The notes under the pieces: generated by a model | What the model was told of the DNA's origin: nothing | The model's input: only the letters and a program-made list of their open reading frames with translations | The model's database searches: none | NCBI GenBank assembly: GCA_016930515.1 | Contig: JAFGGO010000162.1 | Location: forward strand, 1 to 57,396 | Direction: 5' to 3' | DNA from: Promethearchaeota archaeon | GTDB taxonomy: Archaea > Asgardarchaeota > Lokiarchaeia > Sigyniarchaeales > SOKP01 | DNA: 57,396 bases | Made by a program: the position numbers and the translations under genes | In this document: positions 44,845 to 53,487 of the stretch, piece by piece | Layout: each line of letters begins with the position of its first letter | Position numbering within the stretch: position 1 is the stretch's first letter

Positions 44845-46110
44845 ATGGGAAAACCTTTTAAAATACTATTTGCAATTATCTTGGTCGTATCTCTTGCTCT
44901 TGGAGGGCTATTAATATATTTTTTAAGCACCCTACAGTCTCCAGAGAATCCTCCATTAATTGACAATATCGATCCAACGGTTCAGATAATTAGCCCAGAA
45001 GATGGGAGAATATATGCAGACTCCACGCAATTAGTAATTATAGAAGCAACAGACGATGGTGTGATTGATGCAATCTGGTACGAATGGAATGGAGTTAACG
45101 AGACATACACGACATCAATAAACATTACTTTCAACGAGGGTTTAAACACCATTAATGCGTGGGCAAACGATACTTCTGGAAATGTGGCTAAAGAATCCAC
45201 GACTTTTACGATTTATATCCCTAGCGGGGGCGATTTCATATCCCGTTGGGACACAACTCATTTTGGAGCGAGTAATAGCACCCAGATCTTGCTCCCCTTA
45301 GAGGAATCCGGTATTTACGATTTTATGGTTTACTGGGGAGATGAAACCCAGGACCACATTACGGAATGGGACCAGCCCGAAGTAAATCACACCTACGCTG
45401 TAGGAGGTGAGTATTCGATACGAATCAACGGAACTATTGTCGGATGGCGCTTTGGCTGGGGAGGCGATTGCCTGAAATTGCTCGAGATCGAGCAATGGGG
45501 ATGCTTGCGCTTGGGAAACAACGGATTGTACTTCGCAGGGTGTGGATATTTAGAAGTTACTGCAAGTGATATCCCCGATTTGACGGAAACTACAAACCTC
45601 CATGGAATGTTCTTCCTTTGTCAGGAACTCTATGTGGAAGGTATTAACGATTGGGACCTATCAAGAGTGACTAACACGAGTTATATGTTCTATCAGGCAT
45701 CCATGTTTGACCAAGATATAAGCGGCTGGAACACATCGAGCGTCACGGACATGAGATGGATGTTTGAAGGTACCGTGTTTTTCAACCAAGACATCAGTAA
45801 TTGGGATGTGTCGAGCGTAACGACTATGAACCACATGTTTGAAAGTGCAATAAGCTTCGATCAAGATCTTGGCGCTTGGAACGTGTCGAATGTTTCAGAC
45901 ATGGCTAGCATGTTCGGATTCATTACTCTTTCAAACGCAACATACGATAGCATTCTCATTGGATGGGCGAACTTTTCACCCAACTTACAAACGGGCGTTT
46001 ACTTTAGTGCGGGAAACTCCTTACATTCAATTTCAACGGAAGTTTTAGCTGCGAAAGCCGTACTTGAGGGAACCCACTCTTGGACTATTTCAGATGGAAT
46101 GCCACCCTAA
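44845..46110 (+). CDS. BspA-type (DUF285) surface protein
   Basis: 421 residues. An N-terminal membrane helix (about 8-30) anchors it or acts as a signal. Next comes an Ig-like domain (about 45-130, with ATDDGVIDAIWYEWNGV and AWANDTSGNV), then a region with WGDETQDHITEW, and DUF285 repeats of about 25 residues (for example FDQDISGWNTSSVTDM and FNQDISNWDVSSVTTM), ending around 370. DUF285/BspA repeats mediate binding at the surface. Target unknown. It is a single gene; a decayed DUF285 piece lies at 47351. Confidence 0.88.
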   Translation: MGKPFKILFAIILVVSLALGGLLIYFLSTLQSPENPPLIDNIDPTVQIISPEDGRIYADSTQLVIIEATDDGVIDAIWYEWNGVNETYTTSINITFNEGLNTINAWANDTSGNVAKESTTFTIYIPSGGDFISRWDTTHFGASNSTQILLPLEESGIYDFMVYWGDETQDHITEWDQPEVNHTYAVGGEYSIRINGTIVGWRFGWGGDCLKLLEIEQWGCLRLGNNGLYFAGCGYLEVTASDIPDLTETTNLHGMFFLCQELYVEGINDWDLSRVTNTSYMFYQASMFDQDISGWNTSSVTDMRWMFEGTVFFNQDISNWDVSSVTTMNHMFESAISFDQDLGAWNVSNVSDMASMFGFITLSNATYDSILIGWANFSPNLQTGVYFSAGNSLHSISTEVLAAKAVLEGTHSWTISDGMPP

Positions 46111-46350
46111 TTTCTTGAATAGAAGCATGAATTAAACAAAAATAACCACTTTTTTTATTAGATCTTATTTTTTCTTTTTTAATCGTATTGATCACATATA
46201 TTTTTATTATTTCAATTCTTTACCATTCGCCTTTATATATGCAGGTGGAATCTATTTAATTGTAGAGAAACAAACCATGAAACGCAAAAATCTGGGTTTC
46301 TCAAAGCTGTAAAAAAAATCCAAAATTAAATAAGATACAAAAAGCAAAAC

Positions 46351-47178
46351 TTGATAAAAAAAAGCAATGCGCCAAACCCAAGGATGGAAAGTTCCAGCAG
46401 GAGAATTGAAGATTACACGCTTCAAGAGATCCAATATCCTCACGCGTGCGTTATCTGCCACTCTTTGACTTGTCCCACGTGTGGTGGGAGCATTTCAGGA
46501 GAGGACCAATGCCGCGAGGATTGTCCTCATTGTAATTATGCGTATCATCGCCATTGCTGGGAAAAGACCATTCAATTCATGGGAAAATGCGCGCTCTGCT
46601 TAAGAGATCCCCTTTATCAAGCGAAACTTAAACTAAGCTTGCGCAACGCGTTAGCCTTAATTGAAGAAAAAGCGAAAAAATACGAGCGCATCATGCAAGA
46701 GCTTGAAAGTCCCTCAATAACGCGCTATCAATCCCCAATCCCTTCCATGGATTCAGAGAGATTAATTAGCGTTTTTCACTACGACCGATGCGATCAAAAA
46801 GAATTGGAAGGCTTCATCAACGGGAAAATATATTTAAGAAGGGATTTGAAGAAATGTGGGAGTCTTGATGGAAAAACGATTGATTTTGGAAACGAACAAC
46901 ACATTCTAAGAGACGATAACACGATTTTTGTAAGATATAAAGACGACGAGGAAGGAAAGATATGGGAGGCGGGATACATCCAAAACAACGTGATATACGC
47001 ACGGGGAATGTTTTATGGAATAAATTACGATATTATCAAAACGATATTTTCGAAAGAGAGAGGCGAGTTCTACGACGAGAATGGAAGGTTGCTGCTCAAG
47101 CTAGAAGGAAACTTGAGTGCGCTCGAAACCATCGATTATTTCGGGATCGCATGTCGTTTCCTTGAAATATTTCTATAG
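46351..47178 (+). CDS. RING/B-box-like zinc-finger protein, soluble
   Basis: 275 residues. The N-terminus has twelve or so Cys/His: CVICHSLTCPTC, then CREDCPHCNYAYHRHC and CALC. The part C-x2-C-x4-H-x2-C-x10-C-x2-C has the same spacing as the C-terminal finger of the beta-helix protein (1209-5291), with one Cys replaced by His (RING-H2-like). Residues about 95-130 form a coiled-coil helix; the rest (about 150-275) is a beta-rich domain with FGNEQHILRDDNTIFV and EAGYIQNNVIYARG. No TM segment. It may be an E3-like or scaffold protein; no test of this is possible here. Start TTG 46351 (ATG 46384 is the alternative). Confidence 0.65.
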   Translation: MIKKSNAPNPRMESSSRRIEDYTLQEIQYPHACVICHSLTCPTCGGSISGEDQCREDCPHCNYAYHRHCWEKTIQFMGKCALCLRDPLYQAKLKLSLRNALALIEEKAKKYERIMQELESPSITRYQSPIPSMDSERLISVFHYDRCDQKELEGFINGKIYLRRDLKKCGSLDGKTIDFGNEQHILRDDNTIFVRYKDDEEGKIWEAGYIQNNVIYARGMFYGINYDIIKTIFSKERGEFYDENGRLLLKLEGNLSALETIDYFGIACRFLEIFL

Positions 47179-47350
47179 ATAATTTGATTGAATCTATCAT
47201 CGATTAGTAAAAAAGTATATTGTACCATTGTTTATTTTAATACCTCTAAAAGTCCTATTCCATAATAGCTTTAAGCTAATTATTAATAAATTCCCCTTTT
47301 AATAGAAAATAGAACACTTAAAGCGTAGCTAATATGTGGGGAATTTTGAG

Positions 47351-47401
47351 GATGATATATCGTTCAACCAAGACATTGGAAATTTAAGCGTATTTAATGT
47401 A
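47351..47401 (+). pseudogene. Relic of a DUF285/BspA repeat
   Basis: One frame reads DDISFNQDIGNLSVFNV, a clear DUF285 repeat core (usual pattern FNQDIGNWDVSNV), and is followed by unrelated sequence with stops. It is a leftover of a BspA-like gene such as the one at 44845, probably from recombination among repeats. Confidence 0.6.
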
Positions 47402-47473
47402 ATATATTATAGACTTAATACTAGGTATTTTCAAAAAAATCGTAAAGTTTTTTATTTTTATGACATAGAGATC

Positions 47474-47481
47474 TTTAAATA
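47474..47481 (+). promoter_or_regulatory. TATA box of the thermosome gene
   Basis: TTTAAATA is centred about 48 bases before ATG 47526, which places the start of transcription near 47503 and a short leader with GAGTGA before the ATG. It is one of the clearer TATA elements in the window. Confidence 0.5.
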
Positions 47482-47525
47482 GAAAATAAAATGGTAACAA
47501 AAAACAAGTTTAGAGTGAACAAAAA

Positions 47526-49205
47526 ATGGCACAATTAGGCGGTCAACCCATCTTCATCATGAAGGAAGGCACCGAAAGAACCCGTGGCAAGGACGCCATG
47601 GAAAACAACATCGCTGCCGCAAAAGTCATCGCAGAAGCCGTGCGAACCTCCCTCGGACCTCGGGGAATGGACAAGATGCTCGTCGACCAGTTCGGAGATG
47701 TCGTCATCACCAACGATGGCGCCACGATCCTCAAGGAAATCGACGTCCAGCATCCCGCAGCCAAGATGATGGTAGAAGTTGCCAAGACGCAAGACTCCGA
47801 AGTTGGCGACGGAACCACCACCTCGGTCATCCTGGCTGGAGAGCTACTCAAGAGAGCCGAAAAGCTCCTCCAGCAAAAAATACACCCCACCGTCATCACG
47901 GAAGGGTTCAGGAAAGCGGCAGACAAGGCGGTCGAGATCCTCGACGCAATGTCCATCAAGTCGGGCATTGACGACAAGAAGGGCCTCAAGAACGCCGCAA
48001 TGACGTGCATGTCCTCGAAGATCGTCGTCGAGTCGAAAGACAAGCTCGCCGACATCTGCATCGGCGCCATCGAAGCCGTTGCCGAAAAGGACGGAAACGG
48101 AAAATGGGTTGCAGATATCGATAAAATTCAAATTCAGAAGAAACAAGGAGACATGATTGACGATACCAGCCTCATCAAGGGTATCATCCTCGATAAAGAG
48201 GTAGTCGCGCCCGGCATGCCCAAGAGCATCAAGGACGCCAAGATCTTGCTCACGCAGTCGGCGATCGAGATCGAAAAGACCGAGTTTGACGCCAAGCTCC
48301 AGATTACCAGCCCGGAACAGATCCAGCAATTCTTGGACGAAGAAGAAAAGATGCTTCGCGATATGGCCGAGAAGATCGTGAAATCTGGCGCAAATGTGGT
48401 CATCTGCCAGAAAGGCATCGACGACATGGCACAGCACTTTCTCGCTCGAGCGGGCATAATGGTCGTGAGGAGGGTAAAGAAATCTGACCTTGAAAAGCTT
48501 TCGAAGGCCACCGGCGGCATGATCTTGACTAACCTGGACGACGCAAAACCCGAGAATTTGGGATACGCAGGACTCGTTGAGGAGAGAAAGGTCATGAACG
48601 ATTCTTGGGTCTTCATCGAGGAGTGCAAGAACCCGAAATCGGTCGTCATCCTCATTCGGGGAGGTACCGAGCTCGTCATTGACGAGGTAGAGAGGGCGTT
48701 GCACGACGCACTCTGCGTGATCAGGGACGTGGTAGAAGACCAGAAGATCGTGGGTGGTGGCGGTGCTCCCGAATTGGAGACGGCCATTCAGCTCCGAGAA
48801 TATGCTTCCACATTAGGCGGCCGTGAACAGCTGGCGGTCGAGGTGTTCGCAGACTCCTTGGACATCATCCCGAAAACACTCGCCGAGAACGCGGGTCTCG
48901 ATCAGATCGACGTGCTCATGAAGCTCAGGGCGGCGCACCAGAAGGGATACAAGTTCGCCGGGCACGACATGGAAACGGGCGAGGTAGTTAACAACATGAT
49001 GGAAGTTGGCGTTGTCGAGCCGACGTCCGTGAAGATTCAAGCCATCAAGAGCTCCACCGAAGCTACTTGCATGATCCTGCGCATTGACGACGTAATTGCG
49101 GGCGTAAAATCCGCAGGACCTCCCGGCGGTGGAATGCCACCTGGCATGGGAGGCATGCCGCCTGGCATGGGAGGCATGGGAGGCATGCCACCTGGCATGA
49201 TGTAG
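47526..49205 (+). CDS. thsA: Thermosome subunit (group II chaperonin)
   Basis: 559 residues. Motifs: [25 protein letters not shown], and [15 protein letters not shown] (ATP-binding/hydrolysis), plus GGGGAPELE near residue 410. The C-terminus is a Gly/Met/Pro-rich tail (repeats of GGMPPGM), typical of thermosomes. It forms double-ring folding chambers in the cytosol. The coding DNA is far richer in G+C than its surroundings and ends codons mostly in C or G, beginning and ending exactly at the gene; this fits selection for high expression, or transfer. Several long frames on the opposite strand are by-products of this composition. The paralog number cannot be judged from one window. Confidence 0.97.
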   Translation: MAQLGGQPIFIMKEGTERTRGKDAMENNIAAAKVIAEAVRTSLGPRGMDKMLVDQFGDVVITNDGATILKEIDVQHPAAKMMVEVAKTQDSEVGDGTTTSVILAGELLKRAEKLLQQKIHPTVITEGFRKAADKAVEILDAMSIKSGIDDKKGLKNAAMTCMSSKIVVESKDKLADICIGAIEAVAEKDGNGKWVADIDKIQIQKKQGDMIDDTSLIKGIILDKEVVAPGMPKSIKDAKILLTQSAIEIEKTEFDAKLQITSPEQIQQFLDEEEKMLRDMAEKIVKSGANVVICQKGIDDMAQHFLARAGIMVVRRVKKSDLEKLSKATGGMILTNLDDAKPENLGYAGLVEERKVMNDSWVFIEECKNPKSVVILIRGGTELVIDEVERALHDALCVIRDVVEDQKIVGGGGAPELETAIQLREYASTLGGREQLAVEVFADSLDIIPKTLAENAGLDQIDVLMKLRAAHQKGYKFAGHDMETGEVVNNMMEVGVVEPTSVKIQAIKSSTEATCMILRIDDVIAGVKSAGPPGGGMPPGMGGMPPGMGGMGGMPPGMM

Positions 49206-49250
49206 AATTTTACTTTAATTTACTTTCTTTTTTTATTATCTTTTTATCCA
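49206..49250 (+). terminator. T-rich terminator after the thermosome gene
   Basis: Several T-runs (including a run of seven near 49228-49236) directly follow the stop codon at 49205 and contrast with the GC-rich gene. This is the usual form of an archaeal terminator. Confidence 0.45.
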
Positions 49251-49369
49251 ATTCTTTATTATCACTAATCTTATCCAGGATAATATCATTTTGGTAAATC
49301 TTTTTCATCATATATGATTCTCTCTAGAATATCACTTTCTCGAGGTTTAATAGGTTACTTTCTAACTAA

Positions 49370-49376
49370 GTTTATA
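49370..49376 (+). promoter_or_regulatory. Possible TATA element of the GIY-YIG gene
   Basis: TTTATAA lies about 23 bases before ATG 49396, which would give a nearly leaderless transcript starting at that ATG and favours it over the in-frame TTG at 49381. Confidence 0.35.
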
Positions 49377-49395
49377 AGAATTGGTTCCCAAGAAA

Positions 49396-51228
49396 ATGAA
49401 AGATTCTTATAATGAAAACTCCGATATTAAAGGCAAACCTTATGGATATATCTATAGGATTACGAACGATATAAACGGTAAAGTTTATATTGGCAAGGTT
49501 GAATGTGAGCGATTCGGAGAAGAGGATCCCCTGGAAGGTCGATTTGGTGAACATGTGAACATTGCCGAAAAGCTTCAAAAAAAGCGAGATAATAATCCTA
49601 GCGAGAAATTCTACGGCACGCACTTGAATAACGCAATCAATTACTATGGTGTCGAGAAATTCAACATAGAAATGATTGACAATGCGCAATCCTTGGAAGA
49701 ATTGAACTCCAAAGAAAAACATCACATTAAAGAACACGATTCAATGGATCCGAACAAGGGATACAACATGCGAGAAGGTGGAGAAGGTGGAAGATTACAT
49801 CCAGATACTATTGAGAAATTAAGAGAGATTAGTCTTGATAAATGGCAAGATGAGAAATATCGAGAAAAAGTCCTTGAGAGCTTAAAGGATGCAATGAGCG
49901 ATCCAACTTATCATAAAAATATGAGCGAAGCTATCACGAATAAATGGCAAGATGAAAAGTATCGGGAAAAGCAAGAAAAGGAAAGACAAGAACGTATTCA
50001 AAATAAACCCGAATGGAGCAATACTATGAGCGAAGTTATCAAGGATAAATGGCAAGATGAAAAATATCGGGGAAAACAAATAAAAGAAAGGCAAGAACGA
50101 GCTCTGAAAAATCCCGAATTTAAAGATATTATGAGTGAGAGAAATCAGGATCGAGCCAAGGATCCAAATTGGAGAGAAAAAATGACCAGGATAAACCAAG
50201 AACGAGCCAAGGATCCAAATTGGAGAGATAAAATGAGCGAAGTCATCTCAGAGAAATGGCAAGATAAAGAATATCGGGAAAAAATGGATAAATACCACGA
50301 ACAAATGAAAAAACACATAAATCTTAAAGAAACTCTCAATGACATCAAGGCAGGTGCGACAAAGAGCGAAATTCTCAAGAAACAAGACATTGGCAAAACT
50401 GCCTTTTCTAAAAGAATAGAAGAGCATTTTGGATATCAAGACATACACAACTTTACCGAGCTCAAGGAATCGCTCAAGAACAAAAGCGTGGAAGACGCAA
50501 TCCGAGAGCTGGAAGAACACTCCAAGGAAAAGGAACTCAAGCAATCCGAACACCCTGACGCTAAGCTCCCAGACGCTTCTAGAAATACAGATATCAAGGG
50601 AGACGTCCCTGAAAAATCAAGCGAAAAACTCCATCCGAAAGAAAATCTTGTTCCCGATCAACCAAGCCTGGAAGGTTCAAAGGATCTCCAGCAGGATCGA
50701 GAGCAAGAGCAGGAACTAAAGCAAGAGGAAACTCCAAAAATAGTTGAACCGACGCCAATAGTAGACGATTTCCAATGGTTAGAGGATGAACTAACACCAG
50801 AAGCTTCTCAAGAGAAGCAGCCAATCGTTTCAGACGAGGTTATTCAAGATGAAAAGGGAATTCGTGAGCAGCTAGATATTCCAAACGACGACAAGAAAAA
50901 GCAACCAACTAATTCCGAAAAAAATCAGGATACAAAGACCAAGGATGGGAACAAAAAGGACAATACCCTCAAGAGCGGCCATTACGCGAGGCACGACAAT
51001 TCCAATCACGCTAAAAGAGCCCCTTACTGCGTTCCCTACGAGCGGCTCGAAGTTGAGGATCGACCAACGGCGATTAACGATTTCGACTTTGATGGGATAT
51101 CGGCTCAATGCGACGATTCCTTGGATACGAGCCTGTTCGAAGACTCTGACGATTCTAAAGAAAGCGACCTTGGGGGTCTGGGGAACTTTTCCGGCTCGGA
51201 GGGAAGCTCGTCCGAGTTTTTCGACTAA
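49396..51228 (+). CDS. GIY-YIG endonuclease with DNA-binding repeats and disordered acidic tail
   Basis: 610 residues. A GIY-YIG nuclease domain comes first (GYIYRITNDINGKVYIGKV, about 16-34, then REHV-type Arg/His, and an Asn-Met-Arg-Glu-Gly-Gly end near 125). Next are five or more repeats of about 28 residues (core KWQDEKYREK or RAKDPNWREKM), like the NUMOD-type DNA-contacting modules of homing nucleases, then a helix-turn-helix-like segment (GATKSEILKKQDIGKTAFSKR). The last 240 residues are low-complexity Glu/Lys/Asp/Pro/Ser. The frame ends at TAA 51226, but stays open after it into the ATPase gene. It would cut DNA; specificity and role (homing, defence or transfer) are unknown. Confidence 0.8.
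   Translation: MKDSYNENSDIKGKPYGYIYRITNDINGKVYIGKVECERFGEEDPLEGRFGEHVNIAEKLQKKRDNNPSEKFYGTHLNNAINYYGVEKFNIEMIDNAQSLEELNSKEKHHIKEHDSMDPNKGYNMREGGEGGRLHPDTIEKLREISLDKWQDEKYREKVLESLKDAMSDPTYHKNMSEAITNKWQDEKYREKQEKERQERIQNKPEWSNTMSEVIKDKWQDEKYRGKQIKERQERALKNPEFKDIMSERNQDRAKDPNWREKMTRINQERAKDPNWRDKMSEVISEKWQDKEYREKMDKYHEQMKKHINLKETLNDIKAGATKSEILKKQDIGKTAFSKRIEEHFGYQDIHNFTELKESLKNKSVEDAIRELEEHSKEKELKQSEHPDAKLPDASRNTDIKGDVPEKSSEKLHPKENLVPDQPSLEGSKDLQQDREQEQELKQEETPKIVEPTPIVDDFQWLEDELTPEASQEKQPIVSDEVIQDEKGIREQLDIPNDDKKKQPTNSEKNQDTKTKDGNKKDNTLKSGHYARHDNSNHAKRAPYCVPYERLEVEDRPTAINDFDFDGISAQCDDSLDTSLFEDSDDSKESDLGGLGNFSGSEGSSSEFFD
49838..50290 (+). repeat. Tandem in-gene repeats coding for DNA-contact modules
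   Basis: Five or more diverged units of about 28-30 codons share the core Lys-Trp-Gln-Asp-Glu-Lys-Tyr-Arg-Glu-Lys. Within them, a 26-bp stretch occurs exactly twice (50152-50177 and 50203-50228), 51 bp apart. The unit length and protein-coding phase show these are expanded domain repeats, not a CRISPR array. Confidence 0.7.
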
Positions 51229-51465
51229 AAATCCAATGACATTCAAGGGAGGTTTGGAACCATCGCGAATAACACTCATCGAAAAGAAAAACCACAAACC
51301 CAAGGAAGTTCTCAAGCTCACGCAGTTCAGGAAGCTCACGGGAGCGATCAACGGACATGGCAGGTAAGGATTTCCCTCACGCAAGCACCCCACCCATACC
51401 AACAAGACCTGCTCATACGCGAATACGAGGAAGAATGGCAAGAATCCGAACCGTGGCGCAGTTTC
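51229..51465 (+). other. Open in-frame stretch between the nuclease stop and the first normal ATPase start
   Basis: Directly after TAA 51226-51228 the same frame stays open through to the ATPase gene. It encodes a Gln/His/Asn-rich linker and then WQVRISLTQAPHPYQQDLLI and REYEEEWQESEPWRSFL, which runs into the ATPase N-terminal domain. There is no ATG, GTG or TTG in frame before 51466, so this coding sequence needs readthrough of the TAA or a non-standard start. A different frame holds an overlapping ATG-started reading (51236-51367) that looks like a by-product. Confidence 0.6.
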
Positions 51466-53406
51466 TTGTACGATCCAACGTTAGGGGAACCCCCAGGGAC
51501 TTACGGGCTCGAACTCGAGGCGGGAAGGACATTCAGGGCAACATTTTACACCAGTGCGAACTCCGAAGAGCAAGCTTGGCAAGTCGGTCGCTCGTGGTTG
51601 GCAAGCCTGAGGTACAAGTTCCTCGGTCTGGACGGTTCCCTGGAAGTATTCCCGCGCTCTGATCAGTTAACAACGCAAGAGGTCGAAAATCTACTTAGAG
51701 ATGATGGACTCGAGAACTTGAGTAATACTTGCGAGGATCGTAAAAATTCAAAACAAGAGAAATTGTTCGAAATATCGTTTCCTAACGGTCTGTTAAGAAA
51801 AAAAATTAACCCGGTAGAAAAGTTCGTGAACCTGTTCTATCAAAAATCTAGCTCTCACGTTCACGCGTTCCTTGCGTGGCAGCGAAGCAAGACCAGTTTC
51901 GGTCCGATAGAAGAAGTTGGCCAAAGGCTATCTCGCGCCTTTAAGATAAGAATGTTCTTCTGGCAAGAGATGCATAGAGGGAACGATCTCTTCCTCGCCA
52001 ACTACATCAACGATCAAGTCCAGGATAAGAACAATTTTCCCGGCTTGTTATCGTTCATGACATTAAACCTTGAAACCTGCGACGGTATACCTGCTAAAAT
52101 CATAAAAGTTCGAAATCTTTCTCGGGATAACATGTATCGCTTGAGATTCTTTGACGATCCAAAGGCAGAATTCTTTTTGCTTAACGAACGAGAGCTGTCG
52201 TTTGACTTCCCGGAAGATATGCCCCTCCCGCGCTTCCCCATCGTTCAAGGGGAAAATGTGCGATACATCGATCTTTCTAACCAGTTCGTCGAGAAGGCCG
52301 TGAGCGTTGGAACTCATCTCAAGGACGGCGTGGTGACCAATCACGAGGTTTACGTGCCCATTGACAAGCTTCCCCAGGACGTCGCCATTTTCGGCAAGTC
52401 GGGCAGTGGCAAGACATTTTTCCTCGCACGGTTCGTTCAAGAACTGGTGAGAAAAGCCAAACAAGTCGGCATCCTCGTGCTAAACCTATCTAAAACATCC
52501 CAAGAGATATTTTATCCTGACTTTCGAATCGTTCGCTATTCCGACGATGGTTTTTCGCTTCCATATCATTTCGAACCGCCCGGAACGCCTCGAGAAAAGC
52601 TACTCCAAGAAACAGCCACCTTCATATGTGCTTCGCTCGGTCTCAAGAATGTGTTCGAAAAGATCCTGTATCGCACGCAGGTTGGTTTTTACCGCAAGCT
52701 CGGCAGTCTTCCCGAGCATTTTTTCCAGTTACTTTCTGGTGTCGAGAACTACATTCGCAACAACCCCTACGGTCCCGAAGAGCAAGCAAACCTGCTCCAA
52801 GTATTTCGGAATCGTAAGAATGTCTTTGACGAGGAAAAGATCAACGAGGTTCTGAAAAAATGTAATTCCTTGCCTGAATGGCTTAAAAACTGGTTTAATG
52901 GAGAGAACATCTTCCTCGACCTCGCCGAGTGCAGCAAATTTGTCAAGCCACTGCTGGTCAACTGCCTGTTTCAAGTGGTTCGAACGGTGACAAAGGACGA
53001 GATTTTCGAGCGCCTAAAGCACCTGATCGTCATCGACGAGGCGCACGCCATACTGGAAAAACCAATCACAAACAACAGCGACGACTCCGATTTCATTGTC
53101 AAGGAACAAATGAGCAAGATCTTTTCCAAACTACTGAAGGAGTATCGAAGTCGTGGTGTTGGATTTGTTCTGGCCGATCAATCCCCTTCAACCCTATTTG
53201 GAGATGTGGTTACTCAACCAAGCGTGAAAGTCATATTTCGGCAGGATTATCCCAATAATCTCTTATTTTCGGAATCATCTGATGAACGTCAATCTATAAC
53301 ACAATTTCCTAATAGGATTGCACTTATACTTAATGGTGCCACAGGTGAGAAATATCTTATAAAGACGATAGATATTAATATATTTAGGTTAATAGAAAAA
53401 AATTAG
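51466..53406 (+). CDS. HerA/FtsK-type P-loop ATPase
   Basis: 646 residues from TTG 51466, but the N-terminal domain clearly extends upstream. The first ~300 residues are a beta-rich HerA-like N-terminal part. The P-loop is FGKSGSGKT (about 310-318), preceded by VGTHLKDG and the strand DVAI, as in HerA. Walker B is LIVIDEAHA (about 520-528), then VLADQSPSTLFGD with the sensor-like Gln, and a C-terminal RIALILNGATGEKYL. Such ATPases move along or pump DNA, and in defence and repair they pair with a nuclease (NurA, Sir2 or others). Here the partner would be the GIY-YIG protein in the same frame. Base composition drops to AT-rich near 53220, inside the gene. Confidence 0.85.
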   Translation: MYDPTLGEPPGTYGLELEAGRTFRATFYTSANSEEQAWQVGRSWLASLRYKFLGLDGSLEVFPRSDQLTTQEVENLLRDDGLENLSNTCEDRKNSKQEKLFEISFPNGLLRKKINPVEKFVNLFYQKSSSHVHAFLAWQRSKTSFGPIEEVGQRLSRAFKIRMFFWQEMHRGNDLFLANYINDQVQDKNNFPGLLSFMTLNLETCDGIPAKIIKVRNLSRDNMYRLRFFDDPKAEFFLLNERELSFDFPEDMPLPRFPIVQGENVRYIDLSNQFVEKAVSVGTHLKDGVVTNHEVYVPIDKLPQDVAIFGKSGSGKTFFLARFVQELVRKAKQVGILVLNLSKTSQEIFYPDFRIVRYSDDGFSLPYHFEPPGTPREKLLQETATFICASLGLKNVFEKILYRTQVGFYRKLGSLPEHFFQLLSGVENYIRNNPYGPEEQANLLQVFRNRKNVFDEEKINEVLKKCNSLPEWLKNWFNGENIFLDLAECSKFVKPLLVNCLFQVVRTVTKDEIFERLKHLIVIDEAHAILEKPITNNSDDSDFIVKEQMSKIFSKLLKEYRSRGVGFVLADQSPSTLFGDVVTQPSVKVIFRQDYPNNLLFSESSDERQSITQFPNRIALILNGATGEKYLIKTIDINIFRLIEKN

Positions 53407-53487
53407 GATCGATGAATCTTTAGAAAGATTTAAATCATTAATATAACAAAAATTATTAATTTAATAAATGTAATACTACTCTTTAAA

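Noticed and set aside
47844..48787. Long open frames on the minus strand inside the thermosome gene
   Set aside because: They are by-products of the gene's GC-rich, C/G-ending codons; the plus-strand thermosome is certain along its whole length.
49838..50290. CRISPR-like repeat array
   Set aside because: The repeats are in coding phase, diverged and not separated by unique spacers of constant length; they encode a protein repeat.
50945..51367. 140-codon frame overlapping the nuclease end and the gap before the ATPase
   Set aside because: Most of it lies over the nuclease tail in another frame; its Arg/Thr-rich product has no domain-like pattern, while the other frame runs smoothly into the ATPase.
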